The notes below the pieces were generated by a model. The model worked only from the letters and a program-made list of their open reading frames with translations. It was not told the DNA's origin and searched no databases. A program made the position numbers and the translations under genes. 64,000 nucleotides of DNA, taken from the NCBI RefSeq assembly GCF_001625305.1, contig NW_017803268.1:1965334-2029333 (forward strand). The letters are read 5' to 3'. Shown here one piece after another: positions 30,001-42,894 of this stretch (the stretch's first letter is position 1; every line of letters starts with the position of its first letter). The stretch comes from Branchiostoma belcheri. Lineage: Eukaryota > Chordata > Leptocardii > Amphioxiformes > Branchiostomatidae.

Positions 30001-33000
30001 CCTGGTCATTTCTTTCTTCTTATCAGGAGTAATTGTTCTATATCGATGCTACCGTTTACCTAATTCCCTTCTTATTCCATTTTTTTAAACTTCCATCAAC
30101 ATTTATTAATTGAAAAAGTACATTTGTAAAAAAAAAAATAGAAAGGCTGACATTTTCTTCGGAGCAAATGTAGCAAATGGCTTCACCACATTTCACAACA
30201 TGGCAAGGAAAGAAGGAAACTTACAAATAATATAGAAATTTGACATGACACAAGCCATGGCCCAAAATAGTTCAACTAACTTAGCAAATGTAGTTCACTA
30301 GAATGGCCAAAAATTGTTTGACTAACTAAGCAAATGTAGTTCAGTAGCAAAGCTGGCTGCTTGGGTTTGGCACAGGTTCAATACCTGGTGTCCAGGGAAC
30401 AGGGTAGACTGTACTTCTTTATATTTGTTTTCATCCCGTGGCGCCCCCGCAGAGCGTGAGACTGGGATATTAAAAATTTTCTACCAAAAAACAATTCGGT
30501 AGGGAATGCATTAGTTCAAACAAAGTTGTATGTTCAATATACACGCAGGATGTAAATGTCTTGTTGTGGGTACGTGAGTGGTTTCTGGGAATAAATTGAT
30601 CACAATTTGCCTATCTTTCAGACGTTATTATGTTTTGTTCACTTGGATATTGAAAATGTTCATTTGCAGTCTTTTCTACATGGGACTTGCAGGCATATTT
30701 GCTAAAAAATCAAGGATTTGTGGTTTGGAACATAAATTATGTTAATGAGGTGGCAGCATCATGCCTGATCCTGTTGTCTATACCTACTTTTTCTAGCTAT
30801 CTTACAGGCCATCAATTCCTAAGACATTAGAAAACATGACTACTAACATGACTAATACTAAACTGCTTTCAGTACCAATATATGATTGAACTTCTAATCA
30901 TATCAATGCATTAATAATGAAAAAAAATTTAACAATCATGAAGACCAAAAGTTTCATCTTGTCAGGCAGGCTAGGCTAAAATGCACATGTATTTTGTGAA
31001 TCTTCCTTTTGTTTCACACAACCCCACCTCAAGCGCGAGATTGGGGTGTCCAAAAAGTAGTTACAGTGTATTAGGTATTTTCACCCAATACAAACACCAT
31101 TTATGAATAAAAAAGCTTTATTTCATACAGGTATAATGTATAGCTCAATTATAGTTGTGGTTTTGATTTTTTGTGGGAAGTAAATTGGTTGAGTAACACT
31201 AAATCATGACTCCTTTTTATGCAGAATATATTAGAATGAAGCAATCATACATTTTTTAGGTCTCTTGAATGAGAGACAGTGTGTTTCTTCTGAAATACCA
31301 GGTTTTTGTGACCAAGGACATAACTTATGTTAATGAAGTAGCCTGGCATTCACTAAAAGTGGGATGGACTGCCACAGTTGTGTGAATCTTCTTTTTGTTT
31401 CATACTACCCCAACTCAAGCGCGAGATTGGGGTGTCCAAAAAGTTATAAATAATGTATTTCACCCGATACATATACCGATTATGAGGAAAAAAGTTTGGT
31501 TTCAGTCTGGTAGCATATGTAGCTTAATTATAGTTGTGGTTCTGAATTTTTTGTTAGCAGTAAATTGGTTGAGTAACATTAGACCATGACTTCTTTTTAT
31601 GCAGAATATATTAGAATGAAGCAATCATGCATTTAATGGTACTCTTTAATGAGAGACAGTGTATTTCTTCCAAAATACCAGGTTTTTGTGCCCAGGTACA
31701 TAAATTATGTTAATGAGGTATGCAGGACATTCACTTGTAAGTGGTAGTCCATCTTGTACTGCTACATTTGTGTGAATCTTCCTTTTGTTTCATTTAACCC
31801 AACCTCAGAGCGCGAGATTAGGGTATCCAAAAAATATAATCGGTTTTTACACCCGATTCGAACACGATTATGAGGTACAAAATGTTTCCATTCAGAATAC
31901 CATCATGTTCTTCTTAAATACAGCTGTGGTTTCGATATTTTTGTTGCAAGGAAACTGGTTTACTTACACTAAAGCCTGACTATTTTCAGGCAGGAGTTAT
32001 TAGAGTGTAATAATTACACATTTATCAATTCTCTTAAATGAGAGACAGTGTGTATTTCTTCCAAACTACCAAGGTTTGGGGCCAGGTACATAAATTATGT
32101 TAATGAAGTAGGGCAGGGCAATCATGCACTGGTAGTAAAGTGGTAGTCCTTGTACAAATATTTGAAGTGTACAAATGCATTGTACATATGTAAGATTTTT
32201 ACCATGGAAATGGAAACTGCCTTTGTAATACCCAATGTAATCCCCTTGCCCTCAAATGCCAACTCCCATGGCACATCAACTCTACCTACAGGTAAAGCCT
32301 TGTAGATGTGTACGAATATTCGTTTATTTCTCACCCCAACACCTCTGTGCGCGAGGCTGGGATGTCCAAAAATATCACCATATAAGTAGCGAAGACGGAT
32401 TGCACCCGAAAATCGCTAGAGCAGCACAGTACTTACTAGTAATTGTTTTTGTGATATGTAAGTCTTGATATAATGTATCTGTGGCCATACGATTCCAATA
32501 GGCAATGAGTCAAAATAACACTCAAAACGCATTCTTCTATGCAGTTTTCATTATGTTTATGGCATTTTAAATGCTTTCAATTCTTCATCATGATATATAT
32601 TGTCATTCTTTTGTGATTTGAAACCATTTTGGCCAAGCACATAAATTATGTTAATGAGCATCGGCCGCATTTTCATGTAATAGGGAAAGGCATTTGTAGT
32701 GTGATACATGTAGTTATACATTTCTTCCTTCTTTTTTTTCAATCATATGTTGTGTGGAGAAGTGGTGTTGAAAAAGCTTAGAAATGAAAGTATGGTTTGA
32801 TTTTGCATCAAGGTAACCAATATTGGCGTGTATTTTCAGGTCAAAGCCCCCCGTACCAGCCAAGCCAATGGTTGCACCCAAACCCACCAAGATGACGTCA
32901 CCATCACCCCAGACGCAAACATCAGCTGCCCCCACTCCAAAGACCAAACAGGGGCAACAAGTGGAACCCCCCTCATCATTTGAAAAGGTAGATACATTTT

Positions 33001-33496
33001 TTTTAAGCAGCAAGAAATGAACAGATGCACTAAACTGAAAGGGCTCCATACTACACCACAACTTCATTCATAAACCAGAAAACATATTGGTACATTTATT
33101 TGAATTCTATAGCTCCAGGTAATGTTTCAGCTTGTGCACAATCTTCATTTTTCTCTCTCTCTCTCTCTCTGTGCCATTTTTTCTGTCGTTACACCCACCA
33201 ACAGCAGCGACAGAAAAAACGGGGCATATATGGAAAGGTAACAATCTTCCCCACCAACCTCTGCTTGGAGAGTAGCCTAGAGTGGTATGGGTCTGGCATC
33301 CAGGCTACTTCAGTATAGAGAAGGTAAAAAAATTCTGCCTTCAGATGTTTTAAGTCAGACTGTTGACCTAGTTCCCACCTCCCCACCCTAGGCTGCAGAG
33401 AAGCCACAGACTCAACTGCACAGAAGAGTCCAGGGGCCCAGCGGTCGCAGGCTACCTCAGAGGCACAGCAAAAAACCTGCTGGGGGAAAATCATAG
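21079..33496 (+). CDS. Coiled-coil and proline-rich protein of unknown function
   Basis: Twelve exons join in frame to 704 residues: 21079-22080, 23116-23205, 23607-23653, 23797-23867, 24053-24131, 24583-24682, 24926-25003, about 25689-25845, 26448-26652, 32840-32987, 33205-33237 and 33392-33496 (TAG). The acceptor of exon 8 is weak, and a small extra exon near 25590 is possible. The large first exon has two similar segments 65 residues apart (10-43 and 75-108) ending FYERQ and YHERQ, then a glutamate run and a charged region ending in a likely coiled coil (MEQMVKIVESEANEQRYQLL). Exons 2-7 continue the coiled coil. Exons 9-10 carry an acidic DSEGWSSEEE stretch and a proline/lysine-rich part (SKPPVPAKPMVAPKPTK). 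The last exon is basic. I do not recognise the family. No signal peptide or membrane span is seen, so it is probably an intracellular scaffold (inference). Confidence 0.75.
22248..23054. mobile_element. TTAA-flanked element with perfect terminal repeats
   Basis: Ends AGGTGCCCTAAGCGATATC and its exact complement are flanked by TTAA at 22244-22247 and 23055-23058. The interior of 807 bp is GC- and CpG-richer than the host intron and codes for nothing recognisable. It fills most of intron 1 of the coiled-coil gene. Confidence 0.88.
27080..32660 (+). repeat. Array of nine hairpin-plus-box modules
   Basis: Nine stem-loops of the form CCCCAACTC-n-GCGC-GAGTTGGGG-TRTCCAAAAA start at about 27080, 27786, 28333, 28941 (split by a MITE), 30434, 31022, 31408, 31798 and 32334. 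Each is followed by a box CATAAATTATGYTAATGA at 27357, 28060, 28620, 29914, 30731, 31319, 31699, 32089 and 32640. Spacing from stem to box is 247-279 bases, and about 254 in three of the first four. Modules 1-4 form one subfamily and 6-8 another; 5 and 9 are more diverged. All point the same way, inside the 6.2-kb intron of the coiled-coil gene. Confidence 0.85.
28957..29638. mobile_element. TTAA-flanked MITE, copy 2, inside array module 4
   Basis: Ends AGGCACTCTATGTAGTTTTT and its complement are flanked by TTAA (28953-28956, 29639-29642). Interior and ends match the copy at 10104. It splits the stem-loop of module 4. The intact module 3 (CTCTTAATGGCGC) shows the site before insertion. Confidence 0.93.
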
Positions 33497-33811
33497 CCGA
33501 TAGCAACTCCTTCCAGTTTCTTAAGGTTGATACAGTAAAAACTGTAGTATTCTACTAGTTAATACATTGCCGTGCAATTGGTTATGGATGTACAGTTTTT
33601 AACTTTCTTACTTTGACATTCAAATTGTTGAATTGTTTGTTAACTACATTGTAGTTCCTGTTGTAGTATGTTGTACACAAAGATTTCCACTGATTCAGTA
33701 TTACTGCATTGTTGGAATGACCTACTCTTGCACAATCAGGTAAAATGTGTAATACTTTGTATTATGATTGAACATGAGAATCTTCAAGGTATTAATGTAA
33801 AAGATTAGTAA

Positions 33812-34162
33812 GGCCACACCAATTTAATTTGTTGGTTCTCGGATTCGCCTCTTCATTTTTTTCTGATTTGCAAAAAAAAAAAAGATTCTGGTTCTGAATC
33901 TGAACCAACAGTTGAGGAAATTCCTTTTCTTCCTAGTTGTTACAGTTTTTTCCATCTATCAATACAGTGGTTTGATTAAGAGTTCAAAATTTATACTTTA
34001 AATTTTAACCCAGCCTTTTTTGTTGACTTCATGGCTCATATTGTAGCATTTGGGGCTATAATAGGATGCCTAGACCTGTTTTTATTTTTTATTTTTTTCG
34101 CCCTGTCGCTTCATATTTTTTCTGAAAAAGTCTGAGAACCAACAAATTAAATTGGTGTGGCC
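33812..34162. mobile_element. MITE, GGCCACACC family, copy 3
   Basis: TAA duplications (33809-33811, 34163-34165) flank full inverted ends. It belongs to the subfamily whose second motif is TTGGTTCTCGGATTCGCC. The surrounding 33497-35210 has no gene that I can support. Confidence 0.9.
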
Positions 34163-35216
34163 TAATGTTAAAAAAAGGAATCCACTTTGGCCTATGTACC
34201 AATATCTAAGACCTATGCAAAAGCAACAAATGACCATACAAGGCAATAGTATTTTCAATGTTTTTTTTTATCACCACTGTGACTGTTACAGCCAAAAGTG
34301 GACTAAACTTTCAGGTGTTGGTACCCATACACACATTATGACACCTACATGTATTTTATAATAATTTCATGTTGCAGCTGACACAACCTTGCAATAAAAA
34401 ATGTAATTCAAACAGGGTCAAATGTAGGTAATAATTTTGATGTCCTATTGTAGCAAATGATATTCAATATGTTGATTTTTTAATTTCTGTATAATCCATA
34501 ATACTGCCCAGGGCTGACATATCTGAGATCAAAATATGTCAAAACCTGTGTCTTCGACACACTTTTGTTCTAAGTTTTGAATTGCACCACATTCTGTACT
34601 TATAGCAAAATTAAGAACTCAGGATTAAGATTATCAAAGGAGGTTTATATCGTATGTTGATCTTTGTTTTTTACTTGAAGAATATACAAAGCCATAGTAC
34701 ATGTAGCACTGTACTTCATGTGACAACATTGAACACCTCTGTTAAACTATAACTTTATATGGCTTTTAATGGTGATGAACACAGTTGATCTGACCCAAGA
34801 ATTCTTTTAGTTGCCTAAAGATGGTGATAATCATACATATTCCACATTTAATGTTTCAAAATGGAAATAGGCAATATACAATGTCTACAAAAATTCTTGA
34901 TTGTTACTTATGTTTGAGCAAGGAGAATAAATTAGGTACAATTGTAATTGAATGCCCATTCCACCTCTTTTAGAGTAACACTCCCCTCAAGAAATATCCT
35001 ACATGTACATGGTATATTATTTCTGCCAAAAGTACTTATTTTAGGGTACTGTGGGTGTCTAAATGTCAATACCTTTGTGTATCGGTTATGTACAATGTAA
35101 TTTGTAAAACATATTTTGTATGATGACCTATCAGTGTCAGTACCTGTTAATATACACAGTGAAGCTATGTAATTGAAAACTAGCTGGCCGTAATATTGAA
35201 GCACTTATGGCTATTG

Positions 35217-35557
35217 CATGCCCGTAGCCAGGATTTTGAATGGGGGGGGGGGTTCTTCTCACTGCTTGAGGGACCAGCAAGCACCGAAGGCGTGAGGTTC
35301 TTTGGGGGGTCCTGGGGCATGAAATTTTGAAAAATGAACCTTCTGAAATGGCATTTCCTGCATTTTTTGGAGGAAAAAATCAGAGATAACTTTTTTCAAT
35401 GACAGAGCAGTTTTCCTAGGATTCCAGCCTCGCTGGTGACATGAATCAGTCCATCTTTTAAAGAAAAATCTTGAACCTTTAGATAAAAAGTGGACCAAAA
35501 AGTGGACCTTTGAGCCTTGTGGGGGGGTTTGGACAAACCTACAAAGCTACGGGCATG
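35217..35557. mobile_element. MITE with CATGCCCGTAGC ends
   Basis: The 12-bp inverted ends CATGCCCGTAGC / GCTACGGGCATG are flanked by TATTG on both sides (35212-35216, 35558-35562). G-runs lie near both ends. 341 bp, no coding capacity. The stretch from 35563 to 36068 holds nothing that I recognise. Confidence 0.82.
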
Positions 35558-36068
35558 TATTGCATTAACATGTGTACATCACATGGTAGGTAGACATTAG
35601 ACACACTCACTGGTCCACTAGAGTATTACTGGTACTGATCTAATTTGTATAGTACACAGTAACCATTTAGAACAATTTACTGGACTAAGTCTACATTATT
35701 CATAGTGACACCTCACCCAATCACACACTCATAATATACATGTACCTTCACAAATCAGTACTACTGCTACACTTTTCATAAAGTGTAGACTAAGATTTCT
35801 AAATATCAGAAATCTCAACAAGTCAAAATATAACTATATATAAATAAGAACTTCACATTAATTTATCGAAGTGTCCTGGCATATATCAGATTTGCTAGTA
35901 CAAATTTTAAGAAGCATTTTCAAGCTTCTTTGATGTTTAAGTAGCAATTAAATGTGCTGTTCCTCTAGCAGCTTGGTAAATACTTAGTAGTAACCTTACA
36001 GCTAAGAAAACTAGCACAAGGCAAAAATCCCTATTTTTACATGTCACCAGCATTTTAAGCACCCCCGT

Positions 36069-39000
36069 CTAGAAAGTGGTTTCTTCCTGATCAGGCACGA
36101 TCTCTATACTACTGTCCGCTGATCTGGCGGAACCTCCGGAATCCGCTGATTCCGTCGCCGACGTTCCGTTGTCTGCGTCGCGTTCCGACTTGATGGCAAG
36201 GATGTCTCTGATTGGTTTAGGAATGTCCTTACATTCTGCGATCTGGATGTAGATGCCTTCTGCCTTTTTCAAGATCTCCTCCACGTCTATGTGCAAGGAC
36301 AGGTCGTTTATGTGCTGTGAGGAAAGGAAAAAAACATCAGCTCCACTATTATACAATGTATCATTCTTCCAACTCATGGTGTCCATCCAACTGAACACAA
36401 AAACAAACCATTCCAACTCAAAACTAGAGAAGTAACATTTGCAAAGCAAATGCATAATGTTTACCTTTGGACATGGTCTGCCCTGTTAATTTTAACTCAA
36501 ACACATTCACATAACATTACATGTACTACAGTATATGGTGACAGGAGCAGAGCAGACCATGAAATTGCAACATTATGTAACACCAGTCACCATGGTGACA
36601 GACGTCAACAAATCATGTCATTGGCCAGGTCAGAGGTTAGTGTTTGGAACAGAGCAGAAGAGGAAGAAACTGAGTAAAAACAATATGTTTTCCTTCGGTA
36701 AACATAACAATACACTACAGTCAAACATGTACAAGTGACCATTTCTACATAAGGACCACATAGCCCATGTGACCACATTTTTGTGGCCCCTTAGATAATT
36801 TTCTGCATTGACACAAACATTAAGAATCCTGTCTTCAGTGACCACCTGTCCATATAGACCAGATTTTATTGGTCCCGAGTGTCCCTTGGGCAGTTTTGAC
36901 TATATATGTGGGTCTCCCAAAGTGATATAGTGTTGAAGTGACACTTTCAAGAAGCCATTTGACAAGCCTAACTGGGTCAGTCTTGAAGAAGGAGATCAAA
37001 GAAAATGGTCGAAAGCTCAAGGTGAGAACAATCTCTCGTGTCGGAACAAAAATTTTTAATCTAAACATGCAACTACCAACACTGCCGTTGTTTGAACTTT
37101 TCATGATAGAAACAGAGAGATGTTAGATATATTATCATCATTTGAGATACCTTGAGGATCTCGTTAAACCCAAGGTAGTTGTCCATCATGGCTGACTTCT
37201 CGGTGTCCAGGATGGCCATGCACAGCAGCAGGTGGAAGTTCTGACACAGGTAGTCTGTCCAGTGCACCTGCAGAAAATGGGCACAGTTCAATGATGCCAC
37301 CTTGTGGACAAGTAATGTACTGCAGGACTTCTTACTATAGCACAGGGATTCAAGATCTTTTGGGCTGTTTTCCAAGAGATAAATTTCATTCAACACATAC
37401 ACCACTACAATATACTCTTGTCTTTTGAACCACTGCTATTAAACATGCATGACTTTAACCTTGTCAAAACGAGGCACTGGTAGAACTTAAACTATTCTAT
37501 ACAAAACAAAAGTTTTAACCTTCACTTCAAAGGTTAGCAGTTAAGTTCCAATTTTGGTGAGTTTATGCCTATGTGGTTGAAGGAAGGGAGGATTTGGAAT
37601 GATACTTTGTGGACAGTTGTGGAAGAAAAGTATGTAGTTATTGCATTTGAAAGAGGTATATTATGTAGTCGATGATGAAGTCTAGACAAAGTCTTTCTGC
37701 TGACCTCCCAAAGTCTCATGATGTCAGGGAAGGAGAATTCTCTCTTGAACTGGATCAGCAGCCAGCGGAAACAGAAGTACATGTTGGCAGACTCCTTCGA
37801 TTCTGTAACAAAAAGAAGAAATATGACATTTACATGGAAGGAGGTAGCCTGGGTGTCATCCGATTTGTAACGGCAGCCCCGAAAAGAAACTTGGCTGCCG
37901 TTACAAATCAGATGGCACCCAGGCTAGTAGGGTGGGGGGATCTAGGTAAACTTTTATTACATGTACAGAAGTGTTTCAAGTATTGCTATGAAAATTTTTT
38001 ACAAAATGGTCCAAGCAACACACACAAGTGGCTGTAAGGATGGTGATAAAGAAATCTGGTTTCAGATAATGCATTTTCACTGAACCTTGTTACTAAAAAA
38101 AACTACCTCTACTCGCATTCAGAAAGGGTTCCTTCTGGTCGAGCTCAATTAACAGTCCATAAACCATGGCCAAACAGCTTAGATCGTAATCTGAATGATT
38201 CTTCCGGAATCTATAATTCACCCAAAACTGCTCTTTATCACTTTGACTGTTCTATGTAATTTGGACAACTTAATCTACATGTGTTATGTTTCAGTGGCCC
38301 TGACACTGCAAAATATGTGCTTCAAGCAAAACAAGCAGAGTTCTAGCCTGGTTGCTAGACTGTGTCCAGGGCCTAAAGGTCAGTTCCTCAGCTCTAGGGC
38401 CAACATGCCCCAAGGATATTATACCACAGCCCCCCTCAGAAGCCAGACTGTTCTCAGGGCCAATACATAGGCCAGCGCCAAGTCAGACCTTCGTAGTCAA
38501 CTGAGAGGGTCTCTGCTAAAATATACAGAGTATGAACAGAGCTAGCCTGTACATTGCCCTTGTGAACAGTCTGGCACCCAGGCTACATTCTACAGGCTTG
38601 TCACATGTACGATCTTTGTTGTAACATTTGTAGGCCCTGATGAGCATGTTGGCTTACTCTGGGTCTAGCATGGGTCTGACATCTAGGCTAACATGTAGCA
38701 GAGTGCCTACCTAGATAGGTGTACATCTGGGGGTCCAGGAAGTGTACCAGAGTCTGGAGCTGGATCAGTTGTGTCTTCATCCCCTGCTGGTCTGTCTCAA
38801 AGTTGTGGTGCTGGACAGGGAAAGGAGCACATTGTACTGTCAAGCTACCAAATCACTAATGACTACAAACTGTACAATGTACATATAGAATACAACACGG
38901 GGTATTCCGTATCTACGAGTCAGATCGCCCGAAGGCTGAGGGCGATCCGACTCGCGGGAGGGCCGGGACCGAGGGCGATGCGGAATACACCGTGTTGTAT

Positions 39001-42000
39001 TTTATTTATGTCATACCCACCCAAGAAAACACGCCTTTCAATGTGAAATGAGCGAAAATTTGGTGTCCCTAAACCCAAAAAATGCAACAACATCAATTCC
39101 AACGTCCGAATTTTGTGTTCAAATTTTTGAAAGCGGTGCAAGCGGTTAGATCGAAACGCGTTCGAATTGTTCAATGGAACATTTGGAAGGCCCGGGCCGT
39201 ACGCGTTAAGAACCCTCAGGCCATACCGCTAGTTATCACATGGGCCAGAACACCCGTATCGAACGTAATCGCCAGGTAGGACATAAATGTATCTATGTGC
39301 AAAACAGAGGAAACTGTAACTTAAGCACAAGTTGCTGCTTGTCAATCCTCAATAAATACGTTGTGAATACAAAATGCATTAGAACTGATTCAGAAGCTTA
39401 CCACTCTGTCCATGAATCCCACCAGACACCAGAAGGCATCCACTTCATTCTCCATCACCATTAGGATGGGTGAGAGGAGGTCACTCATACCCTGTACATA
39501 ACCTGGAGGGATACAAAAGGAAGTTTATACATGTACATACATGACCACACGTACACACACTCAGAATTACAAGTATGGGGCTGATTGTGCAGATTGTGAT
39601 ATAAGTAATTTGTAAACTATGTACTTTTAGCAGCCTAAAAAAAAGTAGACAATTTACCCCCCATGTGCATGCTTTCAGGAATCATTCATTTATCCATCCA
39701 TTTTATTCATTGTCTCTCTTTTTTTTCACTATCACAAAGGAGTTTTTTCAGTCTTCGAAGCTCTATTACTTCACAGATCTCTAAGTGAAAATCCTGCAAA
39801 TCTCAGCACTTACTACCAAATGTACATAGTCTAGTAACTCTCTTTTCTGTAAAGATCTGTGGAATACTTGTAATACTTACCCAGATCAAAGTTGTACATA
39901 CAGTAGGTCATGAGGATGTCGTACAGGAGGGTCAGACTGGGATTCTGTTCTCCCTCGAAGAACGGATGTGTTCTGTCTGTTCTGTTCACGTCTTTCTCTG
40001 TAGAAAACATCAAAGGACAATCAGTTGATACAATATAAGATACGGCAGCAGTTGTAACAACAATGCATTTTGCATGTATATGTAGCAAGAAGCACATCAT
40101 ATATATATAGCAAGAAGCAAACCGTCTACTACTTCTTTCAGAGGTACAAGTACATCCTCAACCAGTGAGATGTAGCTAGGTAGCATTCAGTCCAAAAATA
40201 GGAACAAAATGTCATGCAGTTGCCGAACTTTGAAACTACATTTAGCACATTTCAGACAAAGGTAAAAAAAAATGTGAGGTAACGCTATATCAATTGCTTG
40301 GCAGTCAAAACAAGAGTACAAAATGTTTCTATCTTTTTTTTTCAATCAGAAGACAAATAAATAATGTTGGCAAGAAGCAAAGTTAGGTGTAAATTCCAGG
40401 GAAAGTAGAAGTTGTCTTACCGATAAGACTCCTCCTGTCCCTGAGCTCAGTAAACCTGCTCTCCTGGTCTTCTGTGATAGACTTCCACTGCAGCTTCATA
40501 CGGAAGTAGTCATCTCTGGAAACACACAATTAAACAGACTGTCATTACATGTACTAAAATTATGGTAATCAGGCAGTGATCTGGCAGTTACTCAGACTGG
40601 CAGACATTACTATAAACAATACAATGTATTACTATAAGTCTATGACTGTAAAATTGTTACTGATTTCTAGATTCCAATTTTTTATACCATAGATATTGAC
40701 TAATAAGTCAACAATTGAATGTCTTGGTCATGCATATGGTTTTAGATAAAAATGTGCAACTTGTAGCTTTACATGTATTTCCCTATTTATGTACATGTAT
40801 GTAAGAACACAAAATTCAGTGTGTGGGGTGCCAGTTGTTCACTTGCACAAAATATACTCTAGTAATGTAGGTGTTAAAGTAAGGGTTTTAGGAGATGGCA
40901 AAGATGGAATAATCAAACTGGCGATTAAGTAAGGAAGAACTTGGTAGATCTGTACATCCAATAATTAAAGACCTAGATCATGAAATAAGAACACTAAGTC
41001 TTACTCTTTCCTTTTCCTGAGCTCCAGCCTGTCCTTGTGTGTGGAGTCCCACTTGTAATACTCTAACAGGAACGGCCACACTTCTTTTCTCAGGGATGCA
41101 TGGAGACCCTGCAACAAAACAACCAACTCACTTCAACTGAACCTAGATAATATTCAGTGAACTGCAACTGGATCATTCTCATCAGTAAACATGTTTCATA
41201 ACAGCTGTTCTAAACTTGAAGTTGATACATACCAGCAATATGGGTAACATGTTCAATGTTGTAGGACTCACCACAATGCTCATGCTTTAGGCTAGTGTTT
41301 AGGATTCTCATTCTAACCCTTTAGATCCCAGGGCAGCACTCTTAACCCCTACCCTACATGTGGAACACTTCATGCCACTGTCTGTGTGACTGTTTTCAGA
41401 TAAAGGAGATACCGTGTTTATGTTTTATGCCTTTTTATACTTTATGCTAATATCAGTGAATGTTACGTAATCTTTACCCCACGGAATATTGCCTCCCTCA
41501 GCAGTGGAATGCTGGTGATCCTGCCCTCCCCATCCTGATGGTTCTTCCACTGTTCAGGTCCGACCGGCTGTCTGCGCTCCACGTCTGGTCTGGGACCCAG
41601 ACTAGCCTGGAGAAGTCAGGATCATGGGACAAAAACTCTTAGCAAAGGAAACTTTAGACAGACTTTAAATAAACAGTATTGTTCATAAACTATACTAATT
41701 GTACATATGACAGTCAATGATATACAAACAAGTACATAACACATAATTCAATGTAGCATCATTGTCTTTCCCTCAACACTTTTTGAAGTGAATTCTGCCT
41801 AACTCTGTAGACTGTTTGATTCATACATTTGCCTAACTCTACTGTTGTCACTAAATCTCAATTCAGCCTGAGCTTCAAATAACCCCATCATCCCCATGCA
41901 ATATTTCTATGCATCAATGAAGTTTCTATCAGAATATAACCTGAAGAGAAAAACACTTCAATAAATTGTTGCATGTTTTAAAACTAGTAGTAGTATGCTA

Positions 42001-42549
42001 TCTTCCCTATTGCATGCATCTGTGTGAAATCTGACTCGATGCACATTAAGGAGTCTTACTGTCAGTCTCTTGCAATGATTATCCTACAAGTTTGTATTGC
42101 AGCTTTCTGTGTATTTTTCTGGATTTTTGCTAGTCTCTACCAGACTAACTCTCTCTCTCTCTGGCTACACTTGCTATATATAAGAGAATATTTGCCAGGG
42201 AAGTTTGGCAGCCTTGGGGTTTGACTTCGGAGGAAAAGAACCAATCTTCTGCAAACCGATTCCCCTGGCGAATTTTACTCTCCTTTCTGCCAAATTCTAT
42301 CTGTATTCCCGGAGAAAGGCCGGGTGGAGGCTAGAAGTTCACCAGTCTCCTTACCCTTGTGATGAGGTCAAACTCGTTCTCCGTTGGCTGGATGTCCAGT
42401 CCGGGCAGTTCCTCGCTGAGCAGGTCAGCCATCTCGTCCGGCGGTCTCTGTGTCGGGTGGCCATTGGGCGCGATCAGCGTGTCCCGGAGGAAGTTGGTGA
42501 CCTTGGAGAAGCCTCCCAATGTCGTGGTGTACGGGTCTCGGAAAAACTT
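36069..42549 (-). CDS. TBC1D15: TBC-domain Rab GTPase-activating protein, C-terminal 433 residues
   Basis: Ten minus-strand exons join in frame: 42355-42549, 41478-41606, 41005-41108, 40421-40515, 39881-39997, 39402-39502, 38711-38810, 37705-37802, 37151-37267 and 36069-36314 (stop). The order of conserved blocks is that of TBC1D15/TBC1D17: RDPYTTTLGGFSKVTNFLRD, an RPDVERRQPV linker, the TBC domain from EVWPFLLEYYKWDS, LIEKDVNRTDR with the catalytic arginine, LMTYCMYNFDLGYVQGMSDL with the glutamine finger, MYFCFRWLLIQFKREFSF and FNEILKHINDLSLHIDVEEIL. The catalytic Arg and Gln are both intact, so activity is expected. TBC1D15 acts on Rab7 at late endosomes and mitochondria. The C-terminus after the TBC domain is serine/aspartate-rich and not conserved. 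Roughly 200 N-terminal residues of the family (the DUF3548 region) are not found upstream of 42549. I cannot separate TBC1D15 from TBC1D17. Confidence 0.92.
37845..37926. repeat. Hairpin with TAGCCTGG ends
   Basis: TAGCCTGGGTG, then CGATTTGTAACGGCAGCC, is mirrored after a 14-base loop with one or two mismatches. It lies in an intron of the TBC gene, 43 bases from the exon at 37705-37802. It shares its TAGCCTGG/CCAGGCTA ends with the hairpin at 62575. Confidence 0.85.
38889..39001. repeat. Small inverted-repeat element with AATACAACACGG ends
   Basis: AATACAACACGGGGTATTCCG-like ends are mirrored as CGGAATACACCGTGTTGTAT around a GC-rich core that also has an internal hairpin (GATCGCCC / GGGCGATC). 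113 bp, in a TBC-gene intron. Confidence 0.75.
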
Positions 42550-42718
42550 CTGCACAGAAATGACAAGGATGGTTCTTTTTAGGGTTGCCCCAAAATGTTT
42601 CTAGGGAACAGGACATTATTGTTATTTGTTGGCTATAGCTATTATAAACTATAGACTCTTTGGATGCCTCAGTACACCAACTTGGCCCTAGTACACTGGT
42701 GAAGCAGAGCTTATTTCT

Positions 42719-42894
42719 TCATTCATTCATTCATTCATTCATTCATTCATTCATTCATTCATTCATTCATTCATTCATTCATTCATTCATTCATTCATTC
42801 ATTCATTCATTCATTCATTCATTCATTCATTCATTCATTCATTCATTCATTCATTCATTCACTCACTCACTCCATTCATTCATTCATTCATTCC
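42719..42894. repeat. (ATTC)n microsatellite
   Basis: An almost pure ATTC tetranucleotide array of about 140 bp is followed by an ACTC block and a second short ATTC block. It lies just upstream of the first TBC exon found (in the transcript direction). Confidence 0.97.

Noticed and set aside
30340..30420. tRNA-like segment with TAGCAAAGCTGG and GGTTCAATACCTGG
   Set aside because: Box B is imperfect and no cloverleaf or SINE body could be supported.
27070..32660. Reading the array as a CRISPR-like repeat-spacer structure
   Set aside because: The genome is eukaryotic, the units are hundreds of bases long, and the spacing varies between units.
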